Below are positions 8,765 through 17,044 of a stretch of DNA of 64,000 nucleotides, one piece after another; the first letter of the stretch is position 1, and the number at the start of each line of letters is the position of its first letter. The DNA comes from Enterobacter sp. RHBSTW-00994. Its GTDB lineage: Bacteria; Pseudomonadota; Gammaproteobacteria; Enterobacterales; Enterobacteriaceae. Both the position numbers and the translations under genes were made by a program. Location: the NCBI RefSeq assembly GCF_013782625.1, contig NZ_CP056199.1, forward strand, positions 1,258,588-1,322,587. The letters run 5' to 3'. The notes beneath the pieces were generated by a model, which worked only from the letters and a program-made list of their open reading frames with translations, searched no databases and was not told the origin of the DNA.

Positions 8765-9978
8765 AAAATTCCCCATTCCTTGCGTTTGTTTTTCATCCGT
8801 GCATTGTAGCGTTGATAGTGATTTGGCTTATTTGGGCTGAAGGAGAGTGCCCGACACCAGTAATCGTTATTGAGCAGAACCTTACAAATACGTCGCCATG
8901 AAGGGATATCTTTTGAACCTATGTCACCTTCCTGGGTATCGGGAATATCATCCATTCCTCTCTTTTGATACCAGTGCAAATAAACGGCAATTTTATTGCG
9001 ATAATGTTCAGCTGTGGTTTGCGGCATGCTATCGAGCAACAGCATGGCGTATTCGTACCAGCGAAGATGATCCGGTTTGATAATTTTACGGTGGCCATAA
9101 AAATGGTTGTCGTGACCCGCGTAGATGCCACCACTTCGTACGCCACTGACACGCTCACACATGGCTGCCCAGCGCTCAGGTTCAAGAACATGATAGAGCC
9201 ACAACCCCTGACGTTGCTCAGGCCCAAAGGGTTCGCAGATCCGCATATAACGAGGCGGAACGCCGGCCTGAAACATCAGGTTATATAGCGGGTTATAGCA
9301 ACATCCTGTTTTGGCAAACCAGGTCCAGATGTCGGCTGTTTTCCAGTCGTAAAGAGGGTAGATATACCAGGCGTGCCCACCGGGTGCGACGCTGGTCCAG
9401 GGTTTATCATCGGCAAAACGCCGTTTACGCGCGTTGGCGATAGTCAGAAAACGGTTGTAGGACTCGTCAGCGCGAATGCCGATCATGACCGTGGAGGGGC
9501 GTTGTTGCGAAAACCAATCGGAAAATGAGCGGACGAAGGCTTCAAAGGTCATGCCCTGCTGATAAAAATCGAAATATTCGGGGTCAGTAATGGCGTCTTC
9601 AGGGGGCTGACGTACCCAATGAACACCTGGCTCCCAACATTGCCATTCGGGCTGAAACTGTGAGAGTGCGTTTTGCGTAGTCAGGGGAAGTGCAACCCAG
9701 AAAAAACGATCGATAACATCGCGGTATAATGCACGCATATTTTGCACATGCTCAATGGTGCAGGAAAATTGTGCCTCCCAGTCGATAAACAACACGCTAA
9801 TTTTTTTGTTCTGTTTCCTCGCATGTTGTGCAGTGAGATGCAACATGATGGTTGAGTCTTTTCCTCCGGAAAAAGAGACACAAACGTGAGGAATGTTTTC
9901 AAGCGCCCATTCAATTCGTTCTACGGCGGCTTCAAGCACATTCTGTGCAAGCGGATATTTATATATTGACACGATCAA
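8749..9978 (-). CDS. ybdN: PAPS-reductase-like PP-loop protein YbdN (IbrA family)
   Basis: YbdN is a 409-residue member of the adenine-nucleotide alpha-hydrolase superfamily. The PP-loop SFSGGKDSTIMLHL is near residue 35 and the GIRADESYNRF motif, typical of PAPS reductases and DndC-like proteins, is near residue 167. A long C-terminal region with scattered cysteines (KTGCCYNP, MRICEPFG) follows. It belongs with IbrA. It is transcribed with ybdM (16-bp overlap), so the two proteins probably act together. ATP-pyrophosphatase chemistry on a sulfur- or nucleotide-containing substrate is expected from the fold; the substrate is unknown. Confidence 0.85.
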   Translation of the reverse strand: MIVSIYKYPLAQNVLEAAVERIEWALENIPHVCVSFSGGKDSTIMLHLTAQHARKQNKKISVLFIDWEAQFSCTIEHVQNMRALYRDVIDRFFWVALPLTTQNALSQFQPEWQCWEPGVHWVRQPPEDAITDPEYFDFYQQGMTFEAFVRSFSDWFSQQRPSTVMIGIRADESYNRFLTIANARKRRFADDKPWTSVAPGGHAWYIYPLYDWKTADIWTWFAKTGCCYNPLYNLMFQAGVPPRYMRICEPFGPEQRQGLWLYHVLEPERWAAMCERVSGVRSGGIYAGHDNHFYGHRKIIKPDHLRWYEYAMLLLDSMPQTTAEHYRNKIAVYLHWYQKRGMDDIPDTQEGDIGSKDIPSWRRICKVLLNNDYWCRALSFSPNKPNHYQRYNARMKNKRKEWGILCNND

Positions 9979-10094
9979 TTACTTCCTGGGTAATGAATAC
10001 CGGACAGGTCTCGTCAATGGAAATGTAGCCGCAGATAGTAAAGGAAATACCGGGTGATTAAAGAATTAAATGGCTAAAAAGGATGACGTAAATC

Positions 10095-10133
10095 ATGTTA
10101 CTTAAATGTTTTGTTCGGACATTTAAGTAACAT
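10095..10133. repeat. Perfect 15-bp inverted repeat between ybdO and ybdN
   Basis: ATGTTACTTAAATGT (10095-10109) and ACATTTAAGTAACAT (10119-10133) are exact inverse complements around a 9-base loop. The element starts 6 bases after the ybdO stop and about 115 bases before ybdN. No U-tract follows on either strand, so it could be an RNA hairpin, a regulator site or an element scar. Confidence 0.7.
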
Positions 10134-10139
10134 AGCCTC

Positions 10140-11039
10140 TCACTCCAGAGGAATTTGTTCGATGATTTGTGAGAAGACGGCGCTATTAAGCGATGCTCTA
10201 TTGTAGAGCATATAGACCTCAGCGACAGGGAGTTCGAAAGGTATCTCTACTCGTTTTACATTCATTGATGTTTTATAGCTTTCATAGGCAATTTCAGGAA
10301 TATAACCAATCAGATCTGATGTGCTGATAATATTGATTATCGAAATGAAAGAGTCGGAGCTGAATACAATGTTTCTGTCCGGAAATATAGATTCAGCCTG
10401 AGCCTGAAACTCTTTTACACCATGCTCATTGCTGTGAAAAAGCGTGAAATTCTCGTTCATCAGCTCTTCCCGGGTGGCCTTATCGCCGAGACGCGGGTGA
10501 TCTTTATTGCAGATAAGTATCATCGGGATGACGCGAAAACGTGAGCAGATAACGGAGCGGTTATTAACAGGTGAAAAAGTGAACACCAAATCGGCTTTGC
10601 GGTAGGCGAGTAAATCTTCGGCTGACTCCGGTGAAAGCAGCATATCGCGCAGTTCGATTTTGTAATGGTGCTCTGAAATCAGGAAGTTAACCAGTGAAAG
10701 AAGCGCGCCGGGCGCAATAACCTGAGGACAGAAGATAACAAAGTTCTTCTTGAGCTCAGAACTATGCATGATGTTAATGGTTTGCTCAATCTGATTTAAG
10801 TTTTGTTCCAGATGATGGTGGAGATTGACCCCTACGGTGGTGGGCGTGATCCCCTTACCCGAACGGATAAACAGCGGGTCGTTAAGTTGATTACGCAGCC
10901 GTTGCAGTGACTGGCTGACCGCTGAAGGGGTAATGTAAAGTGTTTCCGCAGCCTTACTAATACTCAGGTGCTGATAAATACACTCAAAGATGACCAGAAG
11001 ATTAAGGTCGAATTTTTTAAGATCGTAGAGATTGGCCAT
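10140..11039 (-). CDS. ybdO: LysR-family regulator YbdO
   Basis: YbdO is a 299-residue LysR regulator. The N-terminal winged helix-turn-helix spans residues 8-66 (LNLLVIFECIYQHLSISKAAETL, with PSAVSQSLQRLR as recognition helix), followed by a type 2 periplasmic-binding-like effector domain. It is the positional and sequence counterpart of E. coli YbdO (also named CitR). The coding region is more A+T-rich than its neighbours. The upstream region (11040 onward) is also A+T-rich, as is usual for H-NS-bound regulators; that last point is inference. It reads towards ybdN-ybdM. Confidence 0.88.
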   Translation of the reverse strand: MANLYDLKKFDLNLLVIFECIYQHLSISKAAETLYITPSAVSQSLQRLRNQLNDPLFIRSGKGITPTTVGVNLHHHLEQNLNQIEQTINIMHSSELKKNFVIFCPQVIAPGALLSLVNFLISEHHYKIELRDMLLSPESAEDLLAYRKADLVFTFSPVNNRSVICSRFRVIPMILICNKDHPRLGDKATREELMNENFTLFHSNEHGVKEFQAQAESIFPDRNIVFSSDSFISIINIISTSDLIGYIPEIAYESYKTSMNVKRVEIPFELPVAEVYMLYNRASLNSAVFSQIIEQIPLE

Positions 11040-11303
11040 GGTCCATCCTGAGAGTGCGGTTTACGCCCGTCAATGTATACACATTAACTATAGAAGACGG
11101 TTAACTATTCGCAATCTTTTGCGTTAATCGACTTAATTCTTTTTTAATATTTGCTTAATATATCATGATTGCAGATTATTAAAATACGCCTGAATTTATC
11201 TTTAAGTTATTTTTATGCTAAAAACTGGATGGTCTCATCTTGAATGACAACTGTTATTTATGTTTAGAGTGATACCTATCATGTTTTTGAATTTATCAGC
11301 CGC

Positions 11304-11441
11304 ATGATAACGCGATGCATTCTGTTATTTATATTGGGCTTACTTGCTGCAAACATGATGCTTTCTTTGGCAAAACCTATCGCAGCCATAGATAAGAATG
11401 CCTCTGCGGTGCATTGCTCAACGTCCAGACCGATGGTGTAA
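11304..11441 (+). CDS. Possible 45-residue secreted/membrane small ORF
   Basis: ATG 11304 to TAA 11439-11441 encodes 45 residues with one hydrophobic stretch (CILLFILGLLAANMMLSLA) and a polar Cys-containing tail. It resembles a signal peptide followed by a short tail. No Shine-Dalgarno sequence is visible and no homologue is recognised, so it may be chance. It is listed because the region otherwise has no gene. Confidence 0.2.
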   Translation: MITRCILLFILGLLAANMMLSLAKPIAAIDKNASAVHCSTSRPMV

Positions 11442-11488
11442 TCACATGGCTGTTACGGCCTTGATATAGGGTATGTAGAGCGCAACGC

Positions 11489-11566
11489 AACGCCAGCTTT
11501 GGCTGGCACTGAAATACCAGTGGGTAATTCAGGTATCAGGGCCGCCCATTGAGGCGGCCTTTTTAC
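11489..11566 (+). ncRNA. Candidate small RNA or orphan transcript end upstream of ahpC
   Basis: Three consecutive hairpins on the + strand are GCCAGC/GCTGGC (11492-11507), CACTG/CAGTG (11507-11522) and the terminator stem GGCCGCC/GGCGGCC (11540-11559) followed by TTTTT. No convincing + strand gene precedes it. This could be the 3' part of an sRNA or the terminator of a lost gene. No clear promoter was identified. Confidence 0.35.
11540..11564 (+). terminator. Rho-independent terminator
   Basis: GGCCGCC, loop CATTGA and GGCGGCC are followed by TTTTT: a 7-bp all-GC stem and U-tract in the + direction. It stands upstream of ahpC without a clear gene to terminate. Confidence 0.8.
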
Positions 11567-11696
11567 TTTCAGCGGATGTTAACGGGGTCAGGCGTGTTGT
11601 TAGGTTTGACTGATTGATTTGATAAAGCGTACGCATTAGCCCTGATGAAAAAAGCGGGTTACCTTACATCTCAACGAAAACACGGAGGAAGTACAG

Positions 11697-12260
11697 ATGT
11701 CTTTGATTAACACTAAAATTAAACCTTTCAAAAACCAGGCGTTCAAAAACGGTGAATTCGTAGAAGTTACCGAGAAAGATACTGAAGGCCGCTGGAGTGT
11801 GTTCTTCTTCTATCCGGCAGATTTCACCTTCGTATGCCCGACTGAACTGGGTGATGTAGCAGACCATTACGACGAACTGCAGAAACTGGGTGTAGACGTT
11901 TACTCTGTTTCTACTGATACCCACTTCACCCATAAAGCATGGCACAGCAGCTCTGAAACTATCGCTAAAATCAAATACGCGATGATCGGTGACCCGACTG
12001 GCGCCCTGACCCGTAACTTCGACAACATGCGTGAAGATGAAGGTCTGGCCGATCGTGCAACCTTCGTTGTTGACCCGCAGGGTATTATCCAGGCTATCGA
12101 AGTTACCGCTGAAGGTATCGGCCGTGATGCATCTGACCTGCTGCGCAAAATCAAAGCGGCTCAGTATGTTGCTTCCCACCCAGGTGAAGTGTGCCCGGCT
12201 AAATGGAAAGAAGGTGAGGCCACTCTGGCTCCATCTTTAGACCTGGTAGGCAAAATCTAA
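11697..12260 (+). CDS. ahpC: Alkyl hydroperoxide reductase peroxidase subunit
   Basis: AhpC is the cytosolic 2-Cys peroxiredoxin that reduces H2O2, organic peroxides and peroxynitrite and is recycled by AhpF. The 187-residue product has the peroxidatic Cys47 in FTFVCPTE and the resolving Cys166 in GEVCPAKW, matching the typical Prx1/AhpC length and positions. A strong GGAGG Shine-Dalgarno precedes the ATG. The codon choice (AAC, ATC, GGT, CTG) is that of a highly expressed gene. ahpF follows after a hairpin. OxyR control is known for the family, but I could not delimit an OxyR site. Confidence 0.98.
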   Translation: MSLINTKIKPFKNQAFKNGEFVEVTEKDTEGRWSVFFFYPADFTFVCPTELGDVADHYDELQKLGVDVYSVSTDTHFTHKAWHSSSETIAKIKYAMIGDPTGALTRNFDNMREDEGLADRATFVVDPQGIIQAIEVTAEGIGRDASDLLRKIKAAQYVASHPGEVCPAKWKEGEATLAPSLDLVGKI

Positions 12261-12328
12261 ATTTAAGTCGCCTTTACGCTACAGGTTGCAACCTTCCTGT
12301 AATGCGAAATGCTTGCGAATTAATCCTT

Positions 12329-12351
12329 AAACGGGTGCGCCGCACCCGTTT
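12329..12351 (+). terminator. Attenuator-type hairpin between ahpC and ahpF
   Basis: AAACGGGTGCG, loop and CGCACCCGTTT give a GC-rich stem followed by TATTT. It probably lets part of the ahpC transcripts stop before ahpF, giving more AhpC than AhpF; the effect is inferred. Confidence 0.65.
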
Positions 12352-12435
12352 ATTTCCAGCACCATGATGCAAGTTGCATTCCGGCAGCCTGAATAAGGCA
12401 GCTTGCATGATGACGTTTTTAGAGAGGGAAGAATA

Positions 12436-14001
12436 ATGCTCGACACAAATATGAAAACCCAGCTCAAGGCATACCTTGAGAAACTGACCAAACCTGTTGA
12501 GCTGATTGCCACGCTGGATGACAGCGCTAAATCGGCAGAAATCAAGGAACTGCTGGCGGAAATCGCAGAACTGTCGCCAAAGGTGACGTTTAAAGAAGAT
12601 AACAGCCTGGCAGTACGTAAGCCGTCATTCCTGATTACGAACCCTGGTTCTGACCAAGGACCACGCTTTGCCGGTTCTCCGTTAGGACACGAATTTACCT
12701 CCCTGGTTCTGGCACTGTTATGGACGGGCGGGCATCCGTCAAAAGAAGCGCAAGCGTTGCTGGAACAGATCCGCAATATTGACGGTGATTTTGAGTTCGA
12801 AACCTATTACTCGCTCTCCTGTCACAACTGTCCGGACGTGGTACAGGCATTGAACCTGATGTCGGTTCTGAACCCGCGCATCAAACATACCGCGATCGAT
12901 GGCGGTGTGTTCCAGAACGAAATTACCGATCGCAACGTGATGGGCGTTCCGGCGGTCTTCATGAACGGTCAGGAGTTTGGTCAGGGCCGTATGACGCTGA
13001 CAGAGATTGTCGCCAAAGTGGATACCGGTGCGGAAAAACGGGCGGCAGAAGAGCTGAATAAGCGCGATGCCTACGATGTGTTGATTGTCGGCTCCGGCCC
13101 TGCGGGTGCGGCGGCAGCCGTTTACTCTGCGCGTAAAGGTATCCGTACCGGCCTGATGGGCGAGCGTTTTGGTGGTCAGGTCCTCGATACCGTTGATATT
13201 GAAAACTACATTTCTGTACCAAAAACCGAAGGCCAGAAACTTGCCGGTGCTCTGAAAGCCCACGTGAGCGATTACGACGTCGATGTGATCGACAGCCAGA
13301 GTGCCAGCAAACTGGTTCCGGCAGCCGTTGAAGGTGGCTTACACCAGATTGAAACCGCGTCTGGCGCAGTGTTGAAAGCACGCAGCATTATCATTGCAAC
13401 TGGCGCTAAATGGCGCAACATGAACGTGCCAGGTGAAGATCAGTACCGTACCAAAGGGGTAACGTACTGTCCGCACTGTGATGGCCCATTGTTTAAAGGT
13501 AAACGTGTTGCGGTTATCGGTGGCGGGAACTCCGGTGTGGAAGCCGCGATTGATCTGGCGGGGATTGTTGAACACGTTACCCTGCTGGAGTTCGCACCTG
13601 AAATGAAAGCAGACCAGGTCCTTCAGGATAAAGTCCGTAGCCTGAAGAACGTCGATATCGTGCTGAATGCACAGACGACGGAAGTGAAGGGCGATGGCAG
13701 CAAAGTGACCGGGCTGGAATACCGTGACCGCGTGAGTGGCGATGTTCACAGTGTGCCGTTGTCGGGCATTTTCGTTCAGATTGGTCTGCTGCCGAATACC
13801 ACATGGCTGGAAGGCGCAATTGAGCGCAACCGCATGGGCGAAATCATGATTGATGCGAAGTGCGAAACCAGCGTAAAAGGCATATTTGCGGCGGGCGACT
13901 GTACGACCGTACCGTACAAACAGATTATCATCGCGACAGGCGAAGGCGCGAAAGCCTCTTTAAGCTCGTTTGATTATCTGATTCGTACGAAAACAGCATA
14001 A
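12436..14001 (+). CDS. ahpF: Alkyl hydroperoxide reductase flavoprotein subunit
   Basis: AhpF passes electrons from NADH through FAD to AhpC. The 521-residue protein has two tandem thioredoxin-like folds at the N-terminus (residues 1-195) with the redox pair Cys129/Cys132 in SCHNCPD. A thioredoxin-reductase-like half follows, with FAD motif [11 protein letters not shown] near residue 217, the CPHCDGP disulfide near 345-348, NAD motif [12 protein letters not shown] and GIFAAGDCT. An in-frame ATG 11 codons upstream was rejected because [10 protein letters not shown] matches the family start and is preceded by GAGGGAAGA. Confidence 0.97.
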   Translation: MLDTNMKTQLKAYLEKLTKPVELIATLDDSAKSAEIKELLAEIAELSPKVTFKEDNSLAVRKPSFLITNPGSDQGPRFAGSPLGHEFTSLVLALLWTGGHPSKEAQALLEQIRNIDGDFEFETYYSLSCHNCPDVVQALNLMSVLNPRIKHTAIDGGVFQNEITDRNVMGVPAVFMNGQEFGQGRMTLTEIVAKVDTGAEKRAAEELNKRDAYDVLIVGSGPAGAAAAVYSARKGIRTGLMGERFGGQVLDTVDIENYISVPKTEGQKLAGALKAHVSDYDVDVIDSQSASKLVPAAVEGGLHQIETASGAVLKARSIIIATGAKWRNMNVPGEDQYRTKGVTYCPHCDGPLFKGKRVAVIGGGNSGVEAAIDLAGIVEHVTLLEFAPEMKADQVLQDKVRSLKNVDIVLNAQTTEVKGDGSKVTGLEYRDRVSGDVHSVPLSGIFVQIGLLPNTTWLEGAIERNRMGEIMIDAKCETSVKGIFAAGDCTTVPYKQIIIATGEGAKASLSSFDYLIRTKTA

Positions 14002-14033
14002 GAAAAGAAAGTAAGGCGACACCTGCAAAATCA

Positions 14034-14062
14034 GAAGGCCACCGAAAGGTGGCCTTTTTTTG
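14034..14062 (+). terminator. Terminator after ahpF
   Basis: AGGCCACC, loop GAAA and GGTGGCCT followed by TTTTTTT lie 32 bases after the ahpF stop. The hairpin also abuts the 3' end of uspG, so it can serve both converging genes. Confidence 0.9.
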
Positions 14063-14491
14063 TTATCGGACGACCATCACCGGAATGTGCGTGTGGCGGA
14101 TCACGCTTGAGGCATTTGATCCCAGCAGATGCGTGGTGATAGACGGATTACGTGAGCCGATAACAACTACGTCAGCTTTTATTTCTTCCGCCAGTTCATT
14201 GACGGCATCACGCACGCTGCCAAAGCGAACGTGCGTTTTTATACGTGATGGATCGATGCTGAAATGGCCTACCATCGTTTGCAGACGGGTTTCTGCTTCG
14301 TGCTGCAAATGCTCCTCAAAGCGGCGCACATCGGCGGCAAAACGGTGCAGGCTCAGGCTGGCCGAACCTGGCAAGACGTGCATGAGGTGAATAATGCCCT
14401 CCTGTTGCGCGAGGAATTCTGCGTGACGTACGGCTTTATCGCTTAGTTCCATTTCGAAAACATCAACCGGCATAATGATTCTCTTATACAT
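14063..14491 (-). CDS. uspG: Universal stress protein G
   Basis: UspG is a 142-residue universal stress protein with a single Usp domain. The N-terminal strand is [13 protein letters not shown] and the nucleotide-binding signature near the C-terminus is [25 protein letters not shown] (G-2x-G-9x-G(S/N)-like). It binds adenine nucleotides and is autophosphorylated in E. coli. The frame is open 78 codons upstream, but the extension is non-coding in character and GGAG precedes ATG 14489-14491. The position next to ahpF is conserved with E. coli (ybdQ). Confidence 0.93.
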   Translation of the reverse strand: MYKRIIMPVDVFEMELSDKAVRHAEFLAQQEGIIHLMHVLPGSASLSLHRFAADVRRFEEHLQHEAETRLQTMVGHFSIDPSRIKTHVRFGSVRDAVNELAEEIKADVVVIGSRNPSITTHLLGSNASSVIRHTHIPVMVVR

Positions 14492-14618
14492 ACCCGTTTC
14501 TCCTTGTTTATAAACGCTAAAACCATTCAAGCACAAAATAGTATGCGTTTCTGATATCTGTCTGGCACTTTTTAATGCTGAGGAGGTTTTCTTTGAGTGG
14601 GGCTGTAGAGTGGAGGTG

Positions 14619-14708
14619 TTACCAGTAGCGCTCAAGATAAAGCACTGCCGTGACGATGATCGCCATAAAAATAAGAAATGCAATGGTGATGCCCAGCACT
14701 TCACCCAT
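14619..14708 (-). CDS. Small single-pass membrane peptide (29 aa), candidate
   Basis: ATG 14706-14708 to TAA 14619-14621 encodes [18 protein letters not shown] and a tail ending YLERYW. It is an almost entirely hydrophobic transmembrane segment with a charged aromatic C-terminus, the shape of known bacterial small membrane proteins. A GGGGA sequence 5-9 bases upstream may be the ribosome-binding site. It reads in the same direction as uspG, with the start about 215 bases upstream of uspG. I do not recognise the family. It could be a leader peptide of the uspG transcript or a subunit of a membrane complex. Confidence 0.5.
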   Translation of the reverse strand: MGEVLGITIAFLIFMAIIVTAVLYLERYW

Positions 14709-14792
14709 GACCGTCCCCGCGGCACTGAAACGGATTAAGCCTGGATTAAGGTGTTTTTGTGATAAATAGTAAGAATGTGTGAAATTACAGAA

Positions 14793-14814
14793 AGAGGATG
14801 CCTTTGCATCCTCT
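14793..14814 (-). terminator. Terminator after rnk
   Basis: AGAGGATGC and GCATCCTCT form a 9-bp stem with a 4-base loop. Read on the minus strand downstream of rnk it is followed by TTTCTGTAATTT. Confidence 0.75.
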
Positions 14815-14846
14815 GTGCAGCGCAGTGAGCGCGTGTTTAGGTGGGA

Positions 14847-15257
14847 TTAACGCAGGTAATCGCCCGCTGCTTCTGGCTGGTAGAGCAGTTCCAGCACTTC
14901 CAGGTGTGTAGAAACGCCGCCAGGCAATTCCCAGTGGATAGTATCGCCGGTACGCAGGCCAATCAGTGCCGCACCAACTGGTGCAAGAACCGAAAGCTGT
15001 GTGCTGCTGTCCGTCATTTGCGCGGGATACACCAGCGTGCGGGTACGTTCCTCACCGGTTGTGAGGTCGCGGAATTTGACCTGGCTGTTCATCGTCACCA
15101 CATCATGCGGCATGGACTCGGGTGTACACATCTGTGCCCGATCCAGTTCGGCATTCAGCGCGTCGGCAATCGGCAGTGAGGCGAATTCTGGTTTTTCCAG
15201 GAGCCTGTCAATACGTTCTGCGTCGAGTTCATTAATGATAATTGTGGGTCTGGACAT
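14847..15257 (-). CDS. rnk: Regulator of nucleoside diphosphate kinase
   Basis: Rnk is a 136-residue RNA-polymerase-interacting protein with a short N-terminal coiled-coil and a C-terminal GreA/GreB-like FKBP-type domain ([27 protein letters not shown]). It lacks the long acidic-tipped coiled-coil of true Gre factors. In E. coli it binds RNA polymerase in competition with Gre proteins. The start [12 protein letters not shown] is preceded by GGAG. The position next to rna and uspG is as in E. coli. Confidence 0.95.
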   Translation of the reverse strand: MSRPTIIINELDAERIDRLLEKPEFASLPIADALNAELDRAQMCTPESMPHDVVTMNSQVKFRDLTTGEERTRTLVYPAQMTDSSTQLSVLAPVGAALIGLRTGDTIHWELPGGVSTHLEVLELLYQPEAAGDYLR

Positions 15258-15307
15258 TTATTACTCCATGTCGTTAATGCTGCGTGTACCGCAGAAACCA
15301 ATCCAAA

Positions 15308-15336
15308 AGAAAACCCTCGCCGTCTGGCAGCGAGGG
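15308..15336. terminator. Bidirectional hairpin upstream of rnk
   Basis: AAAACCCTCGC, loop and GCGAGGGTTTT form a long symmetric stem with T-runs on both strands. It lies between the divergent rnk and hydrolase genes. It could be an rnk leader attenuator or a terminator of readthrough. Confidence 0.6.
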
Positions 15337-15512
15337 TTTTAACTCTTCCGATGATACTGTCTGCGCGCGCAAGTTTGAAGTGATGAACATCACATTCATG
15401 GTGCATATGAATTTTTGGCGAAAAACGTGATCCCTCGCAAATTTGCATTATCCTTTTTAAGCGCCCTTTCCGGGGTGACTATCCGCATTCTGTGTTCCGT
15501 TGAGGAGATCTC

Positions 15513-16343
15513 ATGAGCGATTACGACAAACTTACCTTGAAAGATGGCAGTTATTTGCACTTTAAGGACTGGGGAAGTGGGCAGCCGATTGTCTTTAGCC
15601 ATGGCTGGCCACTGACGGCAGATGCTTTTGAAGATCAAATGTTATATCTGGGGTCAAAAGGATTTCGCGTAATTGCGCACGATCGCCGGGGTCATGGCCG
15701 TTCGGCACAGCCGTGGGACGGGCATAACATGGATCAGTACGCTGACGATCTTGCTGCGTTGACAGCACATCTGAATCTGAAAGATGCCGTTCACGTCGGC
15801 CATTCGACGGGCGGGGGAGAAGTAGCGCGATATATTGGTCGCCACGGTACTGCTCGGGTAGCAAAAGCGGTACTGATAGGTGCGGTGACACCGATTATGA
15901 TCAAAACCGATTTCAACCCGAACGGGGTTCCTAAAGAGGTGTTTGATGGTATTCGGGATGGGGTGGTTAATGACCGGGCTGCATTCTTCTATGAACTTAC
16001 CGCTGCATTTTATGGCTATAACCGCCCTGGTGCGAAAGAGTCAAAAGCGGTTCGGGAAAGTTTTGTTGAGCAGGGGCTTCAGGGCTCGATTAAGGCAATG
16101 TACGACTGCATAAAAGCCTTCTCAGAAACTGACCTGCGCGAAGATCTGAAAAAGATGACCATTCCGACGCTGGTGATCCATGGCGATGACGATCAAATCG
16201 TGCCATTCGAAACCTGCGGGAAAGTGGCGGCGGAGATCCTGCCTGATGCCCAACTGAAAGTGTATCCCGGCGGTTCGCACGGGATCTGCACCACCGAAAA
16301 ACAGCAGATTAATGACGATTTGCTGAAATTTATTCAGTCTTAA
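15513..16343 (+). CDS. Alpha/beta hydrolase (non-haem chloroperoxidase/aryl esterase type)
   Basis: This 276-residue single-domain alpha/beta hydrolase has an oxyanion-region HGWP near residue 30, nucleophile elbow GHSTGG (Ser near 98), acid in GDDDQIVPF (near 228) and catalytic His in GGSHGICT (near 257). These are the marks of the cofactor-free haloperoxidase/perhydrolase/aryl esterase family. The natural substrate is probably an ester. The peroxidase activity of such proteins is a side reaction through peracids. A strong GAGGAG ribosome-binding site precedes ATG 15513. It is followed by a flavin-reductase-like gene in the same direction and lies near ahpCF, but no functional link is proved. 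Confidence 0.85.
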   Translation: MSDYDKLTLKDGSYLHFKDWGSGQPIVFSHGWPLTADAFEDQMLYLGSKGFRVIAHDRRGHGRSAQPWDGHNMDQYADDLAALTAHLNLKDAVHVGHSTGGGEVARYIGRHGTARVAKAVLIGAVTPIMIKTDFNPNGVPKEVFDGIRDGVVNDRAAFFYELTAAFYGYNRPGAKESKAVRESFVEQGLQGSIKAMYDCIKAFSETDLREDLKKMTIPTLVIHGDDDQIVPFETCGKVAAEILPDAQLKVYPGGSHGICTTEKQQINDDLLKFIQS

Positions 16344-16432
16344 TCTGGGGCGGATTGCGTTACGCTGATCGTCCTGAATCAGGGCAATGAGCGAAGCGTA
16401 TTTCGTGGCTGCCCCACCATTGAGAGAGCAAT

Positions 16433-17044
16433 ATGTACTTTTATCAACCTTCTCAGGGACACGGCCTGCCGCATGACCCGTTAAATGCCATTATCGGCCC
16501 ACGGCCAATTGGCTGGATCTCTTCACGTGATAACGCCGGTCAGGCGAATCTCGCCCCCTATAGCTTTTTTAACTGCTTTAACTACCGCCCGCCAATCATT
16601 GGTTTTTCCAGCAACGGCTGGAAGGACAGTGTGCGAAATATTGTCGAGACGGGTGAGTTTGTCTGGAATCTTGCAACACGAGATCTCGCCGAAGCCATGA
16701 ACCAAACATCAGCGATGTTACCGCATGGGGAGAATGAGTTTGCCTTTGCCGGGCTGACGCCAGCGGCGAGTCATCTGGTGAGCGCGTCCCGAGTGGCAGA
16801 AAGCCCGGTGAATTTTGAATGTCGTTTGTCGCAGTGTATTCAGCTAACCGGCGCAGACGGAACGGCGATTGATACCTGGCTGGTGTTAGGGGAAGTTGTC
16901 GGCATTCATATTGCCGAGTCGTTACTGGAGGACGGTATCTACCAGACCGCGAAAGCGCGGCCCATCCTGCGCGCAGGTGGACCATCGGCGTATTACGGCA
17001 TCAGCGATGAGCACCGCTTTGACCTGGTGCGTCCTGGGGCTTAG
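16433..17044 (+). CDS. Flavin-reductase-like FMN-binding split-barrel protein
   Basis: This 203-residue protein has the flavin reductase-like domain (FMN-binding split barrel). Visible features are NAIIGPRPIGWISS, the ANLAPYSFFNCFNYRPP substrate/flavin segment and TGEFVWNLATRDLAEAMN, ending with GGPSAYYGISD. It probably binds FMN noncovalently and reduces a small substrate or flavin; the partner is unknown. It follows the alpha/beta hydrolase after 89 bases, possibly in one transcript. The stop TAG overlaps the rna stop TAA on the other strand (TTAG, 17041-17044), so the two genes meet tail to tail. Confidence 0.83.
   Translation: MYFYQPSQGHGLPHDPLNAIIGPRPIGWISSRDNAGQANLAPYSFFNCFNYRPPIIGFSSNGWKDSVRNIVETGEFVWNLATRDLAEAMNQTSAMLPHGENEFAFAGLTPAASHLVSASRVAESPVNFECRLSQCIQLTGADGTAIDTWLVLGEVVGIHIAESLLEDGIYQTAKARPILRAGGPSAYYGISDEHRFDLVRPGA

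Larger units (their letters stand above)
11040..11696. other. Gene-poor A+T-rich region where E. coli has dsbG
   Basis: This 657-bp stretch separates ybdO from ahpC. The ybdO-proximal half is A+T-rich and holds the ybdO promoter. A weak 45-codon ORF (11304-11441, starting MITRCILLFILGLLAAN) looks signal-peptide-like but lacks a ribosome-binding site. Three hairpins then end in a strong rho-independent terminator at 11540-11564. The last 130 bases are the ahpC leader. No DsbG-like sequence was recognised. In E. coli K-12 dsbG occupies this place. Confidence 0.7.
14492..14846. other. Intergenic region between uspG and rnk
   Basis: This region holds the uspG promoter (A+T-rich at 14492-14600), a 29-codon possible membrane peptide gene on the minus strand (14619-14708) and the rnk terminator (14793-14814). 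E. coli K-12 has ybdR in this interval; no ybdR-like sequence is present here. Confidence 0.6.

Noticed and set aside
11304..11441. 45-codon ORF as a dsbG remnant
   Set aside because: It shares no recognisable DsbG sequence (no CxxC, no match beyond a hydrophobic start) and has no ribosome site; it is kept only as a low-confidence ORF.
11567..11696. OxyR site upstream of ahpC
   Set aside because: Regulation by OxyR is expected from E. coli, but I could not find a convincing four-element ATAG/CTAT pattern by eye.
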